This document shows positions 1 through 6,865 of a stretch of 14,907 nucleotides of DNA, one piece after another. Position numbers and translations under genes: made by a program. The DNA is from Anaerolineae bacterium. GTDB taxonomy: Bacteria; Chloroflexota; Anaerolineae; 4572-78; J111. Each line of letters opens with the position of its first letter. The first letter of the stretch is position 1. Below the pieces are notes generated by a model that saw only the letters and a list, made by a program, of their open reading frames with translations, was not told the origin of the DNA and made no database searches. The stretch is taken from contig JAGRBY010000113.1 of NCBI GenBank assembly GCA_020433835.1, positions 1 through 14,907 on the forward strand, given 5' to 3'.

Positions 1-366
1 GCGTCGATCATATCTCCCGACTGGTCCGGGTATCTAATCGATACGTTGATCATACTTCCCGACTGGTCCGGGTCTCTGTTCGATGCGTCGATCATATCTC
101 CCGACTGGTCCGGGTATCTAATCGATACGTTGATCATACCTCCCGACTGGTCCGGGTCTCTGTTCGATGCGTCGATCATATCTCCCGACTGGTCCGGGTA
201 TCTAATCGATACGTTGATCATACCTCCCGACTGGTCCGGGTATCTAATCGATACGTTGATCATACCTCCCGACTAGTCCGGGTATCTAATCGACGCGTCG
301 ATCATACCTCCCGACTGGTCCGGGTATCTGATCGATCTATTGATCAGACCTTCCGACCGGCCTGAA
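1..366. repeat. 42-bp tandem repeat array, nine units, truncated by left edge
   Basis: The core CCCGACTGGTCCGGG recurs with an exact 42-bp period at 16, 58, 100, 142, 184, 226, 268 and 310. A degenerate ninth copy (CCGACCGGCC) sits at about 353. Units 1-5 alternate between two versions (TATCTAATCGATAC and TCTCTGTTCGATGC after the core), giving an 84-bp higher-order period that suggests duplication of unit pairs. Units 7-9 progressively diverge toward the array end. The array must continue left of the window. Because the period is a multiple of three, several frames can stay open by default. Confidence 0.95.
3..365 (+). CDS. Possible C-terminal part of a 14-residue tandem-repeat protein (partial, start outside window)
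   Basis: The frame beginning at base 3 is open through all nine repeat units and ends at TGA 363-365, exactly where the array ends. The unit reads VDHTSRLVRVSNRY with variants. Several differences between units are synonymous in this frame: GTC/GTT, ACT/ACC, CTG/CTA and GTA/GTC. By contrast the frame beginning at base 46 is stopped by a TGG-to-TAG change at 274-276, and the open minus-strand frame is stopped by the same palindromic CTAG. This supports the base-3 frame if the array is coding at all. No start codon lies in the window, and I do not recognise the repeat family. A non-coding minisatellite is a serious alternative. Confidence 0.35.
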   Translation, partial: VDHISRLVRVSNRYVDHTSRLVRVSVRCVDHISRLVRVSNRYVDHTSRLVRVSVRCVDHISRLVRVSNRYVDHTSRLVRVSNRYVDHTSRLVRVSNRRVDHTSRLVRVSDRSIDQTFRPA

Positions 367-407
367 CAGGCGATCACATAGCGATTGAACCTTTCTATCG
401 CCGCCTA

Positions 408-1604
408 TCAATAGTGCCCGGTCTTAATCTGCCACATTTGATACTTCTCGGCCATTACCTTGGCCCAATGAGACCAGGGGCCGGGAATGTTGAGCTGTAC
501 ATTTAGCCACGACTGTGGTCCAAGCGACATAAACACGCCGTGCGCCCCGGAGTCGACCACGTAAAAGGATTTTAAGGCCGTGGCCGGTTTGCGCACGCTC
601 TGACCGTGTCCCAACTCGGCGACGATGTTGGTTGCTGCCAGGCGGCCCATCTCGGCGCTGACGGTGCCGGTGATAAGCCGGTCGCAAGGCAGCAAACTCG
701 GTTCCGGCTCGATGGCAACCGCGACGCCGGCGGCGTAGATATCGGGATAAGCCTGACTGCGGTAGAAATCGTCAACCGGAATGCGGCCCCGTTCATCGCC
801 CAGGTTCGCAACCGCGCGAACGGGTTTGATGCCCCGATAGGGCGGGACGAGCATGGTGAATTGGGTCGGCAGGCGGGCCTGTCGCCCACCCAACACCACG
901 GCATCGGCCTCAACCTGCGTAATTTGGGCCTCGGTTACAGCCATAATATTTTGATGCAAGAAAGCTGCCTCCAAGATTTGCCGCGAATTGCCCAGCCCAT
1001 CATGGCCCAGATGCCCCAGATACGGCTCCGGCGTTACAAACGTAATCGAGACCTTATCCCGCAGCCCGGCTTTGCGCAGGGCCATATCCAGGTTAAGCGC
1101 AAACTCATAAGCCGCCCCGTACAAACCGGCGTTGAGCACCGCGCCGATGACAATCGGGCCGGGGTCGGCCAATAGCGCCTGCCAATCGCTGCGGGCCGCC
1201 AGCGCCGCCTGGGGCGAAAAGATTGATACAGTGTGGCCCTCGGGTTTGGGAGGCAACCCCGGCACGCTGTCCCAGGCCCACTCGCCGCCGGTGGCAATCA
1301 GCAATTTGTCGAAGCCCAGTGATTGCCCGTTGCTTAGAGTCACCGTCCTCGCGGCCGGATCGATGGTTTCGAGCCAGGCATTGACAAAGGCAATCCCCTC
1401 CGGATCCAGGATGGGCCGGATCGGGAAGGCGATGTCGGCGATGTCGCGCTCGCCCTGCACCACCCAAATCAGCGAGGGATAGAAGATAAAATTCTCGTTG
1501 GCCGAGATAACCGTCACCTGATCGCTCATCGGTAGGAGACGGCGTAGTTCTATAGCGGCGGTTAAACCGGCATAGCCGGCTCCGATGATAATGACATTGC
1601 TCAT
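408..1604 (-). CDS. FAD-dependent pyridine-nucleotide-disulfide/SQR-like oxidoreductase lacking SQR cysteines
   Basis: A 398-residue flavoprotein with an N-terminal Rossmann FAD motif (GAGYAG, residues 8-13), the second FAD-binding ATG segment (LLIATGG, 101-107), a third conserved element (YAAGVAVAI, 290-298) and a C-terminal tail (AEKYQMWQIKTGHY) like the membrane-contacting end of sulfide:quinone oxidoreductases. SQR and related type II NADH dehydrogenase-like enzymes pass electrons to quinone at the inner face of the membrane. The only cysteine is Cys307. The positions where SQRs carry their sulfide-handling cysteines read GAVLNAG (154-160) and KSFYVVDSG (345-353), so sulfide oxidation is doubtful and the substrate is unknown. 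It is the last gene of the minus-strand operon. The ATG at 1604 is the start and lies within a 19-bp repeat shared with the end of the upstream aldehyde dehydrogenase gene. Confidence 0.85.
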   Translation of the reverse strand: MSNVIIIGAGYAGLTAAIELRRLLPMSDQVTVISANENFIFYPSLIWVVQGERDIADIAFPIRPILDPEGIAFVNAWLETIDPAARTVTLSNGQSLGFDKLLIATGGEWAWDSVPGLPPKPEGHTVSIFSPQAALAARSDWQALLADPGPIVIGAVLNAGLYGAAYEFALNLDMALRKAGLRDKVSITFVTPEPYLGHLGHDGLGNSRQILEAAFLHQNIMAVTEAQITQVEADAVVLGGRQARLPTQFTMLVPPYRGIKPVRAVANLGDERGRIPVDDFYRSQAYPDIYAAGVAVAIEPEPSLLPCDRLITGTVSAEMGRLAATNIVAELGHGQSVRKPATALKSFYVVDSGAHGVFMSLGPQSWLNVQLNIPGPWSHWAKVMAEKYQMWQIKTGHY

Positions 1605-1739
1605 AGATGCGTTGCTTTCTTATCCCTTATAGCGGCTACGTTTATAATGAGGCGCGGAGCATCCTCAGATGCAGAGCGGCTTGGCCCAACCTGTTCGCAT
1701 CTGAGGATGCTCACTCCGCGTAGATACGTTGCTTTCTTA
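1604..1739. repeat. Inverted-repeat element flanked by 19-bp direct repeats
   Basis: A perfect 16-bp inverted repeat, GAGCATCCTCAGATGC at 1657-1672 and its complement at 1697-1712, encloses a 24-base loop, and further GC-rich pairing (GCGCG/CGCG) lies outside it. The hairpin is bracketed by direct repeats at 1604-1622 and 1721-1739, TAGAT(G/A)CGTTGCTTTCTTA, with one mismatch. The right repeat contains the stop codon of the aldehyde dehydrogenase gene and the left repeat abuts the ATG of the flavoprotein gene. This looks like a REP/MITE-type insertion of about 98 bp that duplicated the original short intergenic spacer. Confidence 0.75.
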
Positions 1740-3212
1740 ATGCGGATTAACCATAAATGGCGGCGGATAGTGCCGCCCGCCGCGCTCTAGCGTAAGCCAG
1801 CGCAGTTCGGTAAAGGCTTCCACCGAGGCCCGGCCGCCGTGGCGGCCCAGGCCGCTGTTTTTCATACCGCCAAACGGCACGTGCGGTTCATCATTAACCG
1901 AGCTGTCGTTAACGTGGGCGATGCCTGTTTCCAGCCGCTGGGCAATCGACAGCCCTTTCTCTTCATCGCGTGTGATGATACCGGCAGACAGCCCGTATTG
2001 GGAGGTGTTGGCGACCTCAACCGCTTCATCTACGCCGCTAACGGTGATAATTGGCGCGACAGGGCCAAAGGTTTCTTCACTAAAGACGTGCATGGCGGTG
2101 GTCACGTTGGTCAACACAGTCGGCTGGTAGAAGAGGCCGTCGTAGCTGCCGCCGGTTCGCAGTTCGGCTCCTTGGGCGATGGCTTCGGTTACGTGAGCGT
2201 GAATTTTGTCGAGTTGCTTTTGGTTGATGATCGGGCCGATAACGTTGCCCATCTCGCGCGGGTTGCCGACCTGGAGCGTTTTTACTTTTTCAACGAAACG
2301 TTCGGTAAATTCATCGGCTACGGCCTCATCAATAATGATGCGCTCAACCGACATACAGATTTGGCCCTGGTGCATAAAGCAGCCGAAGGTGGCCGCGTTG
2401 AGGGCACGCTCCATATCGGCGTCATCCAAAATGATCAGCGCGTCTTTGCCGCCCAACTCCAGGCAGGCCCGCTTAAGCAGATAACCGGCTTTGGAGGCAA
2501 CATCGCGCCCCACGGCCGTGGAGCCGGTAAAGCTGATGCCCTTAACCAGGGGGTTCATCACCAATTCATCGCCCACCTCGGCTACGTGATCGCGTGAGCA
2601 AGTGACCACATTGAACACGCCGCGCGGCAGACCGGCCTCTTCCAGCACTTCGGCGATGAGCAAGCCGCCGGCCACCGGTGTCTCTTCCGAGGGTTTCAGC
2701 ACAACCGTGTTACCAACGGCCAACGGAAAGGTTAAGCCGCGCGATGACAGCAGCAGCGGGAAATTCCAGGGTGAAATGACGGTAACCACGCCCAGCGGTT
2801 GGCGAACGGCCATACTGACTTTGCCGTGTTCCGAGGGCAACACTTCGCCGTTGACCTGGTAAGCCGCCGCCGCAGCAGCGCGATAGATACCGGTAGTGTA
2901 GCCAATTTCGAACATCCCTTTGCCAATCCACGAGCCGCCTTCGTCGATGATGGCATCGACAAAATCCATTTTGCGCTTTTCCATAATATCGGCGGCTTTC
3001 ACTAAATAGCCGGCCCGCTGGGGATGGGGCAGCGCCGCCCATTCGGCTTGCGCGGCGGCCGCTACCTCAATAGCGGCGGTTGCCTCGTCTTTGGTGGCAT
3101 CGGCAATTTCGGCCCACACCTCGCCGGTGGTGGGGTTGTAATTGGCAAAGGTGTCGTCGGTGCTGATCCATTCGCCACCAATAAACATTCTATGCTTTGC
3201 ATCTGTACTCAC
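1737..3212 (-). CDS. NAD(P)-dependent aldehyde dehydrogenase, benzaldehyde/vanillin dehydrogenase-like
   Basis: A 491-residue ALDH superfamily enzyme that would oxidise an aldehyde to its carboxylic acid with NAD(P)+ in the cytoplasm. All catalytic elements are present: the oxyanion Asn150 in SPWNFP, cofactor-binding Lys173 in VLKPSEE, general base Glu252 in LELGGK, nucleophile Cys286 in HQGQIC and Glu380 in EETFGPV. The segment SSVNDEPHVPFGG followed by MKNSGLGRHGG (residues 437-460) resembles the vanillin/benzaldehyde/salicylaldehyde dehydrogenase branch, which suggests but does not prove an aromatic aldehyde substrate. The start is GTG at 3212, preceded by AAGGAG seven bases upstream. It lies 66 bp downstream of the MetE-like gene in the same direction, so the two are probably co-transcribed. 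Confidence 0.9.
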   Translation of the reverse strand: MSTDAKHRMFIGGEWISTDDTFANYNPTTGEVWAEIADATKDEATAAIEVAAAAQAEWAALPHPQRAGYLVKAADIMEKRKMDFVDAIIDEGGSWIGKGMFEIGYTTGIYRAAAAAAYQVNGEVLPSEHGKVSMAVRQPLGVVTVISPWNFPLLLSSRGLTFPLAVGNTVVLKPSEETPVAGGLLIAEVLEEAGLPRGVFNVVTCSRDHVAEVGDELVMNPLVKGISFTGSTAVGRDVASKAGYLLKRACLELGGKDALIILDDADMERALNAATFGCFMHQGQICMSVERIIIDEAVADEFTERFVEKVKTLQVGNPREMGNVIGPIINQKQLDKIHAHVTEAIAQGAELRTGGSYDGLFYQPTVLTNVTTAMHVFSEETFGPVAPIITVSGVDEAVEVANTSQYGLSAGIITRDEEKGLSIAQRLETGIAHVNDSSVNDEPHVPFGGMKNSGLGRHGGRASVEAFTELRWLTLERGGRHYPPPFMVNPH

Positions 3213-3278
3213 AATGGTTCTCCTTTTCTACGCTGAAACTACAGGACTCTGATAAATCCCTCTCTCTCCATTGTGTTG

Positions 3279-4391
3279 TTAATTATCGCCCCAAATTTCG
3301 CGGGCGGTATTGACGACTAGCTCCAGCTTGGCCCACTGGTCATCTTCGGTGATTTCGTTGCCGTGGACGGTGCTGGAAAAGCCGCACTGCGGGCTAAGAC
3401 ACATATTATCCAGGGGCATATAGCGACCGGCATCTTTGACGCGCTGGATCAAATCTTGCATCGACTCGAGCGCCGCGATTTTGGTGGTGACCAGCCCCAG
3501 CACCACGGTCTTGTGGCTCGGCACAAAACGGAGCGGCGCGAAATCGCCGGAGCGCTCGTCGTCATACTCCAGGAAGTAGGCATCGACGTTGAGTTCGTTG
3601 AACAAAACCTCGGCCACGGGTTCATAGCCGCCTTCGGCAAACCAGGTGCTGCGGAAGTTGCCGCGACACAGATGCACACCGACGGTTAAATCGTCAGGGC
3701 GATCATCGATGACCGCGTTGATTAAGGCGGCGTAGGTGCGGGGCAGTTCGTCGGGATCGTCGCCGCGCTCAACTGCACCGGCTCGCATTTTGGGGTCGCA
3801 CAGATAGGCCAGGTTGGTGTCATCCATCTGGATGTAGCGACAGCCGGCCTCGTACAGTGCCTTGATTTCATCGCGATAGCATTGGGCCAGATCTTCAAAG
3901 AACTGATCCATATCGGGGTAGGACTCAATATCAATCGCTTGGCGACCACCTCGAAAGTGAACCATTGTCGGCGAGGGGATGCTGACCTTGGGCGTTTGGG
4001 TCACCTGCGTTTTGAGGAAGTTGAAGTCATCAACCTGAATATTTTTGACGTGCTTGAGTTTACCGGTCACGCTCAGTTTAGGCGGAGTGAAGCCGACCTT
4101 ATCCTGAGCATCGGAGCTGGCTTCAATGCTGCCGGTTACGCTGACGCCGGCCAACTGCTCCAGAAAGTCGAGGTGGAAGAAGGCCCGCCGGAATTCGCCG
4201 TCGGTGATGCTTTTTAAGCCGACGGCTTCTTCTTTTTTAACGACCTCGGCGATGTATTTGTCTTCAACCTGGCGCAGTTGCTCGGCGGATATCTCGCCCC
4301 GGTGCCGGCGCAGGCGAGCTTCAAGCACCGCCGGCGGCCTGAGCAAACTGCCCACGTGATCGGCGCGGAAGGGGGGATTTGTTTTTGACAT
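3279..4391 (-). CDS. MetE C-terminal-domain family zinc methyltransferase (cobalamin-independent methionine synthase-like)
   Basis: A 370-residue single-domain member of the UROD/MetE-like superfamily, about half the length of full MetE because it lacks the N-terminal MetE domain. The opening RADHVGSLLRP is typical of short MetE-core proteins. Likely zinc ligands are His240 and Cys242 (GVHLCRGN), an acidic residue at Glu275 or Glu279 (LEYDDERSG), and Cys336 (SPQCGF). Relatives include YxjG/YxjH-type methionine synthases and epoxyalkane:coenzyme M transferases, all of which activate a thiol on zinc. The partner thiol and the methyl or alkyl donor cannot be assigned here. The start ATG at 4391 has a clear AAAGGAG site. 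It sits between the ABC transporter genes and an aldehyde dehydrogenase gene, which suggests a catabolic role rather than housekeeping methionine synthesis. No S-box-like leader was recognised upstream. Confidence 0.85.
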   Translation of the reverse strand: MSKTNPPFRADHVGSLLRPPAVLEARLRRHRGEISAEQLRQVEDKYIAEVVKKEEAVGLKSITDGEFRRAFFHLDFLEQLAGVSVTGSIEASSDAQDKVGFTPPKLSVTGKLKHVKNIQVDDFNFLKTQVTQTPKVSIPSPTMVHFRGGRQAIDIESYPDMDQFFEDLAQCYRDEIKALYEAGCRYIQMDDTNLAYLCDPKMRAGAVERGDDPDELPRTYAALINAVIDDRPDDLTVGVHLCRGNFRSTWFAEGGYEPVAEVLFNELNVDAYFLEYDDERSGDFAPLRFVPSHKTVVLGLVTTKIAALESMQDLIQRVKDAGRYMPLDNMCLSPQCGFSSTVHGNEITEDDQWAKLELVVNTAREIWGDN

Positions 4392-4422
4392 CGGTTTCTC
4401 CTTTGAAAATAGACTTGTGGGT

Positions 4423-4436
4423 CAAACTTAAGTTTG
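4423..4436. promoter_or_regulatory. Perfect 14-bp palindrome upstream of the MetE-like gene
   Basis: CAAACTTAAGTTTG is fully self-complementary and lies about 32-45 bases upstream of the ATG of the MetE-like gene. The size and position would suit a dimeric repressor operator, but a small repeat fragment is equally possible. No matching second copy was seen in the window. Confidence 0.3.
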
Positions 4437-4499
4437 TCCTACGGTGATTTTCATTGTCGCTGTCGTTTCAACCGAGACTGTTCGACTCCGTTGAAAATC

Positions 4500-4562
4500 G
4501 CCCTCACCCCCAACCCCTCTCCCTGAGGGAGAGGGGAGTCGCGTCAGCGACGGGGTGAGGGC
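4500..4562. repeat. REP-like element able to fold into a three-way junction
   Basis: An 11-bp outer stem pairs GCCCTCACCCC (4500-4510) with GGGGTGAGGGC (4552-4562). Inside it are two hairpins: a perfect 10-bp stem CCCCTCTCCC/GGGAGAGGGG (4514-4523/4527-4536) with a TGA loop, and GTCGC/GCGAC (4538-4542/4547-4551). It starts six bases beyond the stop codon of the solute-binding-protein gene on the minus strand. It could act as a partial terminator or protect the 3' end of the upstream mRNA, lowering expression of downstream genes relative to the binding protein. No strong T-run follows it. CCCTCACCCC...GGGGTGAGGG motifs are a widespread REP-like theme in bacteria. Confidence 0.85.
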
Positions 4563-4567
4563 TAAAA

Positions 4568-5884
4568 TTACTTCCGTTCGGCAAGGGGCGGAGCGGGATA
4601 GACAAACTCGGCAGAGGCAAACTCGGCCGGCCAGACCAGTTCCGGCTTGCCGCTTTGGTATTGCAGCAGAACAAACGGTACCTTGCCGGTGCCGTCTTCA
4701 TTAAACGTCATGTGGCCGGCCACGGTATCGAGATCGGTGGCGGCGATGGCATCTCGAATGGCGGCGCGATCAAGGGTACCGGCCCGTTCGATGGCGTCGG
4801 CCAAAATCTGTACGGCGGCGTATGATGGCCCTACTTGCGGGTCGGCCGGGCGATCCATCATTTCCTGATGCTTGGCGTTCAGCTCATCGACGCCGGGGTA
4901 TTGCACAGCGTTGTGCCAGCCGGGAGCCAGCAAAACGTAATCGCCACTGCTGCCCAGCGCCTCGCTCCAGGTGGGGACGTCGGGCGCACGAATAAAGAAC
5001 GCAGCCTGAGGAGAGTAATCCAGTTCGCTCATCTGCTTGTAGATGGTCAGACCGTCGGGCGGGATGGGTAAGGCCAGCAGCATTTGAACATCGGCTTCTT
5101 TGGCCTTGAGAATAATATCGGTGAAATCCTGGCTGCCGGGTGCGTATTCTTCATATAAAACCACCTCGTAGCCGGCCTTCTCGGCCTCTTCGCGCCAGAG
5201 GCCACCCAGCTCGACGCCCCAGTCAGTTTGCTCTTGCAAAATACCAACGCGCAAGGGACGTTCGCCCTCAGGCAGGGCATTGAAGAATTCAAACGTACCG
5301 GCAGCTATCGCCGGAGATTTAATAAATGGAGAGAACAGATATTTGTAGCCTTGCTGATGCACCTTCCACAGGGCAAAAGCTACACCCAGGTAAGGCACCT
5401 GGTTCTTCTCGGCGATAGCCGCCGCCGCCGCGTGCAGGCTGCTGCCGAAACCGCCCAGATAGGCCACGACGTCATTGTCGGAGTAGAGCGTTTCCAGATG
5501 GCTTACGGTTTTGCTGGGGTCAGACTCGTCATCGAGTATGGTTAAATGCAAGGGGATTTTGGCATCGTATTCTTTAACGTAGACGCCACCCTCGGCGTTG
5601 ATGGCCTCAACAGCCATCTGGTAGCCGCGCTCAACCTGGGCACCACCGCCGGCAAAGGGGCCGGTCAGCGGCACCACTGCTCCCACTTCGATGGCGGCCG
5701 GAGCGTCGGCGGCCGGAGCGGCTTCACTCTCGGTGTCGGCGGCGTCGCTCCCGGTATCGGCGGCTTCAGCTTGGTCGCTGCTTTCTTCAGCCGGAGCCGG
5801 AGCGGGTGTTGCCTGTGCTCCACAACCTATCATCACCAGCGCGGTTAGCAGCGCCACAATTATAAGAAAACCTCGTTGTATCAT
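4568..5884 (-). CDS. LivK-type ABC transporter solute-binding lipoprotein
   Basis: A 438-residue extracytoplasmic binding protein of the branched-chain amino acid/amide family (Peripla_BP_6 fold). Residues 1-20 form a hydrophobic lipoprotein signal ending MIGC, with Cys21 as the predicted lipidated residue. A flexible low-complexity linker rich in Ala, Glu, Pro and Ser follows, to about residue 63. The binding domain begins at IEVGAVVPLTGPFAGGG and continues through a typical two-lobed periplasmic pattern. Family members bind Leu/Ile/Val, but others bind amides, urea or aromatic acids, so the ligand is unassigned. The ATG at 5884 has a strong GGAGGAAGG site. It is 57 bp downstream of livM and followed by a REP-like hairpin cluster. 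Confidence 0.9.
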   Translation of the reverse strand: MIQRGFLIIVALLTALVMIGCGAQATPAPAPAEESSDQAEAADTGSDAADTESEAAPAADAPAAIEVGAVVPLTGPFAGGGAQVERGYQMAVEAINAEGGVYVKEYDAKIPLHLTILDDESDPSKTVSHLETLYSDNDVVAYLGGFGSSLHAAAAAIAEKNQVPYLGVAFALWKVHQQGYKYLFSPFIKSPAIAAGTFEFFNALPEGERPLRVGILQEQTDWGVELGGLWREEAEKAGYEVVLYEEYAPGSQDFTDIILKAKEADVQMLLALPIPPDGLTIYKQMSELDYSPQAAFFIRAPDVPTWSEALGSSGDYVLLAPGWHNAVQYPGVDELNAKHQEMMDRPADPQVGPSYAAVQILADAIERAGTLDRAAIRDAIAATDLDTVAGHMTFNEDGTGKVPFVLLQYQSGKPELVWPAEFASAEFVYPAPPLAERK

Positions 5885-5941
5885 TTTTTCCTTCCTCCAT
5901 TGGAACTTTTGGAACTTACAGAATAGGTTAATAGATATTTT

Positions 5942-6865
5942 TTAGGCCGAACCCATAAGTTTGGCTTGAATACGCTCCCACAACTCCATTAAACCGCCGG
6001 GCAATATCAAGACCACCCCCACAAACAGCACGCCGAAGATAACCTGGTGAAAGTTGGTGAGGTTGGTGGCCAGCACATCCCGGATGACCACAAAGAAGAT
6101 CGCGCCTAACAGGGGGCCGATGACCGTCCCCAGACCGCCAACGAAGGTGACCAAAACCGCATCGAAGGTCCACAGCGCAGTGAAGGTAAACTGGTAGTAG
6201 TAGCTGACGTGAAAGTAAGCGAAGGTGCTGCCGGTGATGCCGGCCAGAAAGGCGCTCAGCACAAACGCCGCCATTTTGTGCCGAAAGGCATCGACGCCGA
6301 TGGCTTGCGCCGCCGCTTCATCCTCGCGCACGCTCATCATGCCCAGCCCCAGCTTGGTTCCAGTTAGCCAGAAGGCCACGGCTACAATCGCCACTAACAC
6401 GCTTAGCGACAGGTAGTAACGCGGCACCAGATTGTAGCTGACCAACTGCGGGCCGGGCAGAGCCGAATTACCGGGCAATATGTTGCCCACCGTCACATCG
6501 AGCGCCTCAGCTACAGCCAGCGTACCGATGGCGAAATAGATGCCGCGCAGCCGCAGGGCCGGATAGCCGATAATCGCCGCAAAGAGGGCAGCCGCCGCGC
6601 CGCCGGCCACAAAACTGAGCGGCAGCGGCCAGCCGGCCAGCCACAGTAAGCGGGTGGTCAGCGCCCCCAATCCGTAAAAGGCGGCGTGGCCTAAATTGAT
6701 CTGCCCCGCGAAGCCGGCCAGGATGTTCCAACTGGAGGCCAGCGCGGCCACGATGAACAGTTGGACCAAGATCGTCAGCACTTTGTTGTTACTAAATGGC
6801 AGAGCAGGCACAACCGCCAAAGCCACCAGGACAACACCCACCATCAACCAGCGGCCACCTTTCAC
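5942..6865 (-). CDS. livM: Branched-chain amino acid-type ABC permease LivM
   Basis: An integral inner-membrane permease that pairs with LivH to form the translocation pore. From the chosen start it is 307 residues, the usual size for the family. It shows repeated hydrophobic segments and the LivM signature SWNILAGFAGQINLGHAAFY (about residues 44-63). The open frame extends 67 codons further upstream, but that extension overlaps livH and lacks membrane character. The GTG at 6865 overlaps the livH stop codon (GTGA) and has GGAGGT five bases upstream, so it is the better start. The overlap implies translational coupling with livH. Confidence 0.88.
   Translation of the reverse strand: MKGGRWLMVGVVLVALAVVPALPFSNNKVLTILVQLFIVAALASSWNILAGFAGQINLGHAAFYGLGALTTRLLWLAGWPLPLSFVAGGAAAALFAAIIGYPALRLRGIYFAIGTLAVAEALDVTVGNILPGNSALPGPQLVSYNLVPRYYLSLSVLVAIVAVAFWLTGTKLGLGMMSVREDEAAAQAIGVDAFRHKMAAFVLSAFLAGITGSTFAYFHVSYYYQFTFTALWTFDAVLVTFVGGLGTVIGPLLGAIFFVVIRDVLATNLTNFHQVIFGVLFVGVVLILPGGLMELWERIQAKLMGSA

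Noticed and set aside
46..276. Open plus frame through the left repeat (PDWSGYLIDTLII-type units) starting at ATG 46
   Set aside because: It is ended by a repeat-internal TGG-to-TAG change and does not survive into the diverged units. Another frame of the same array is better supported.
606..1175. 189-codon plus frame opposite the flavoprotein gene
   Set aside because: It lies wholly antisense to a gene with clear family motifs, with no protein-like features of its own.
1839..2597. 252-codon plus frame opposite the aldehyde dehydrogenase gene
   Set aside because: A long antisense shadow in GC-rich DNA. The minus strand carries all ALDH catalytic residues.
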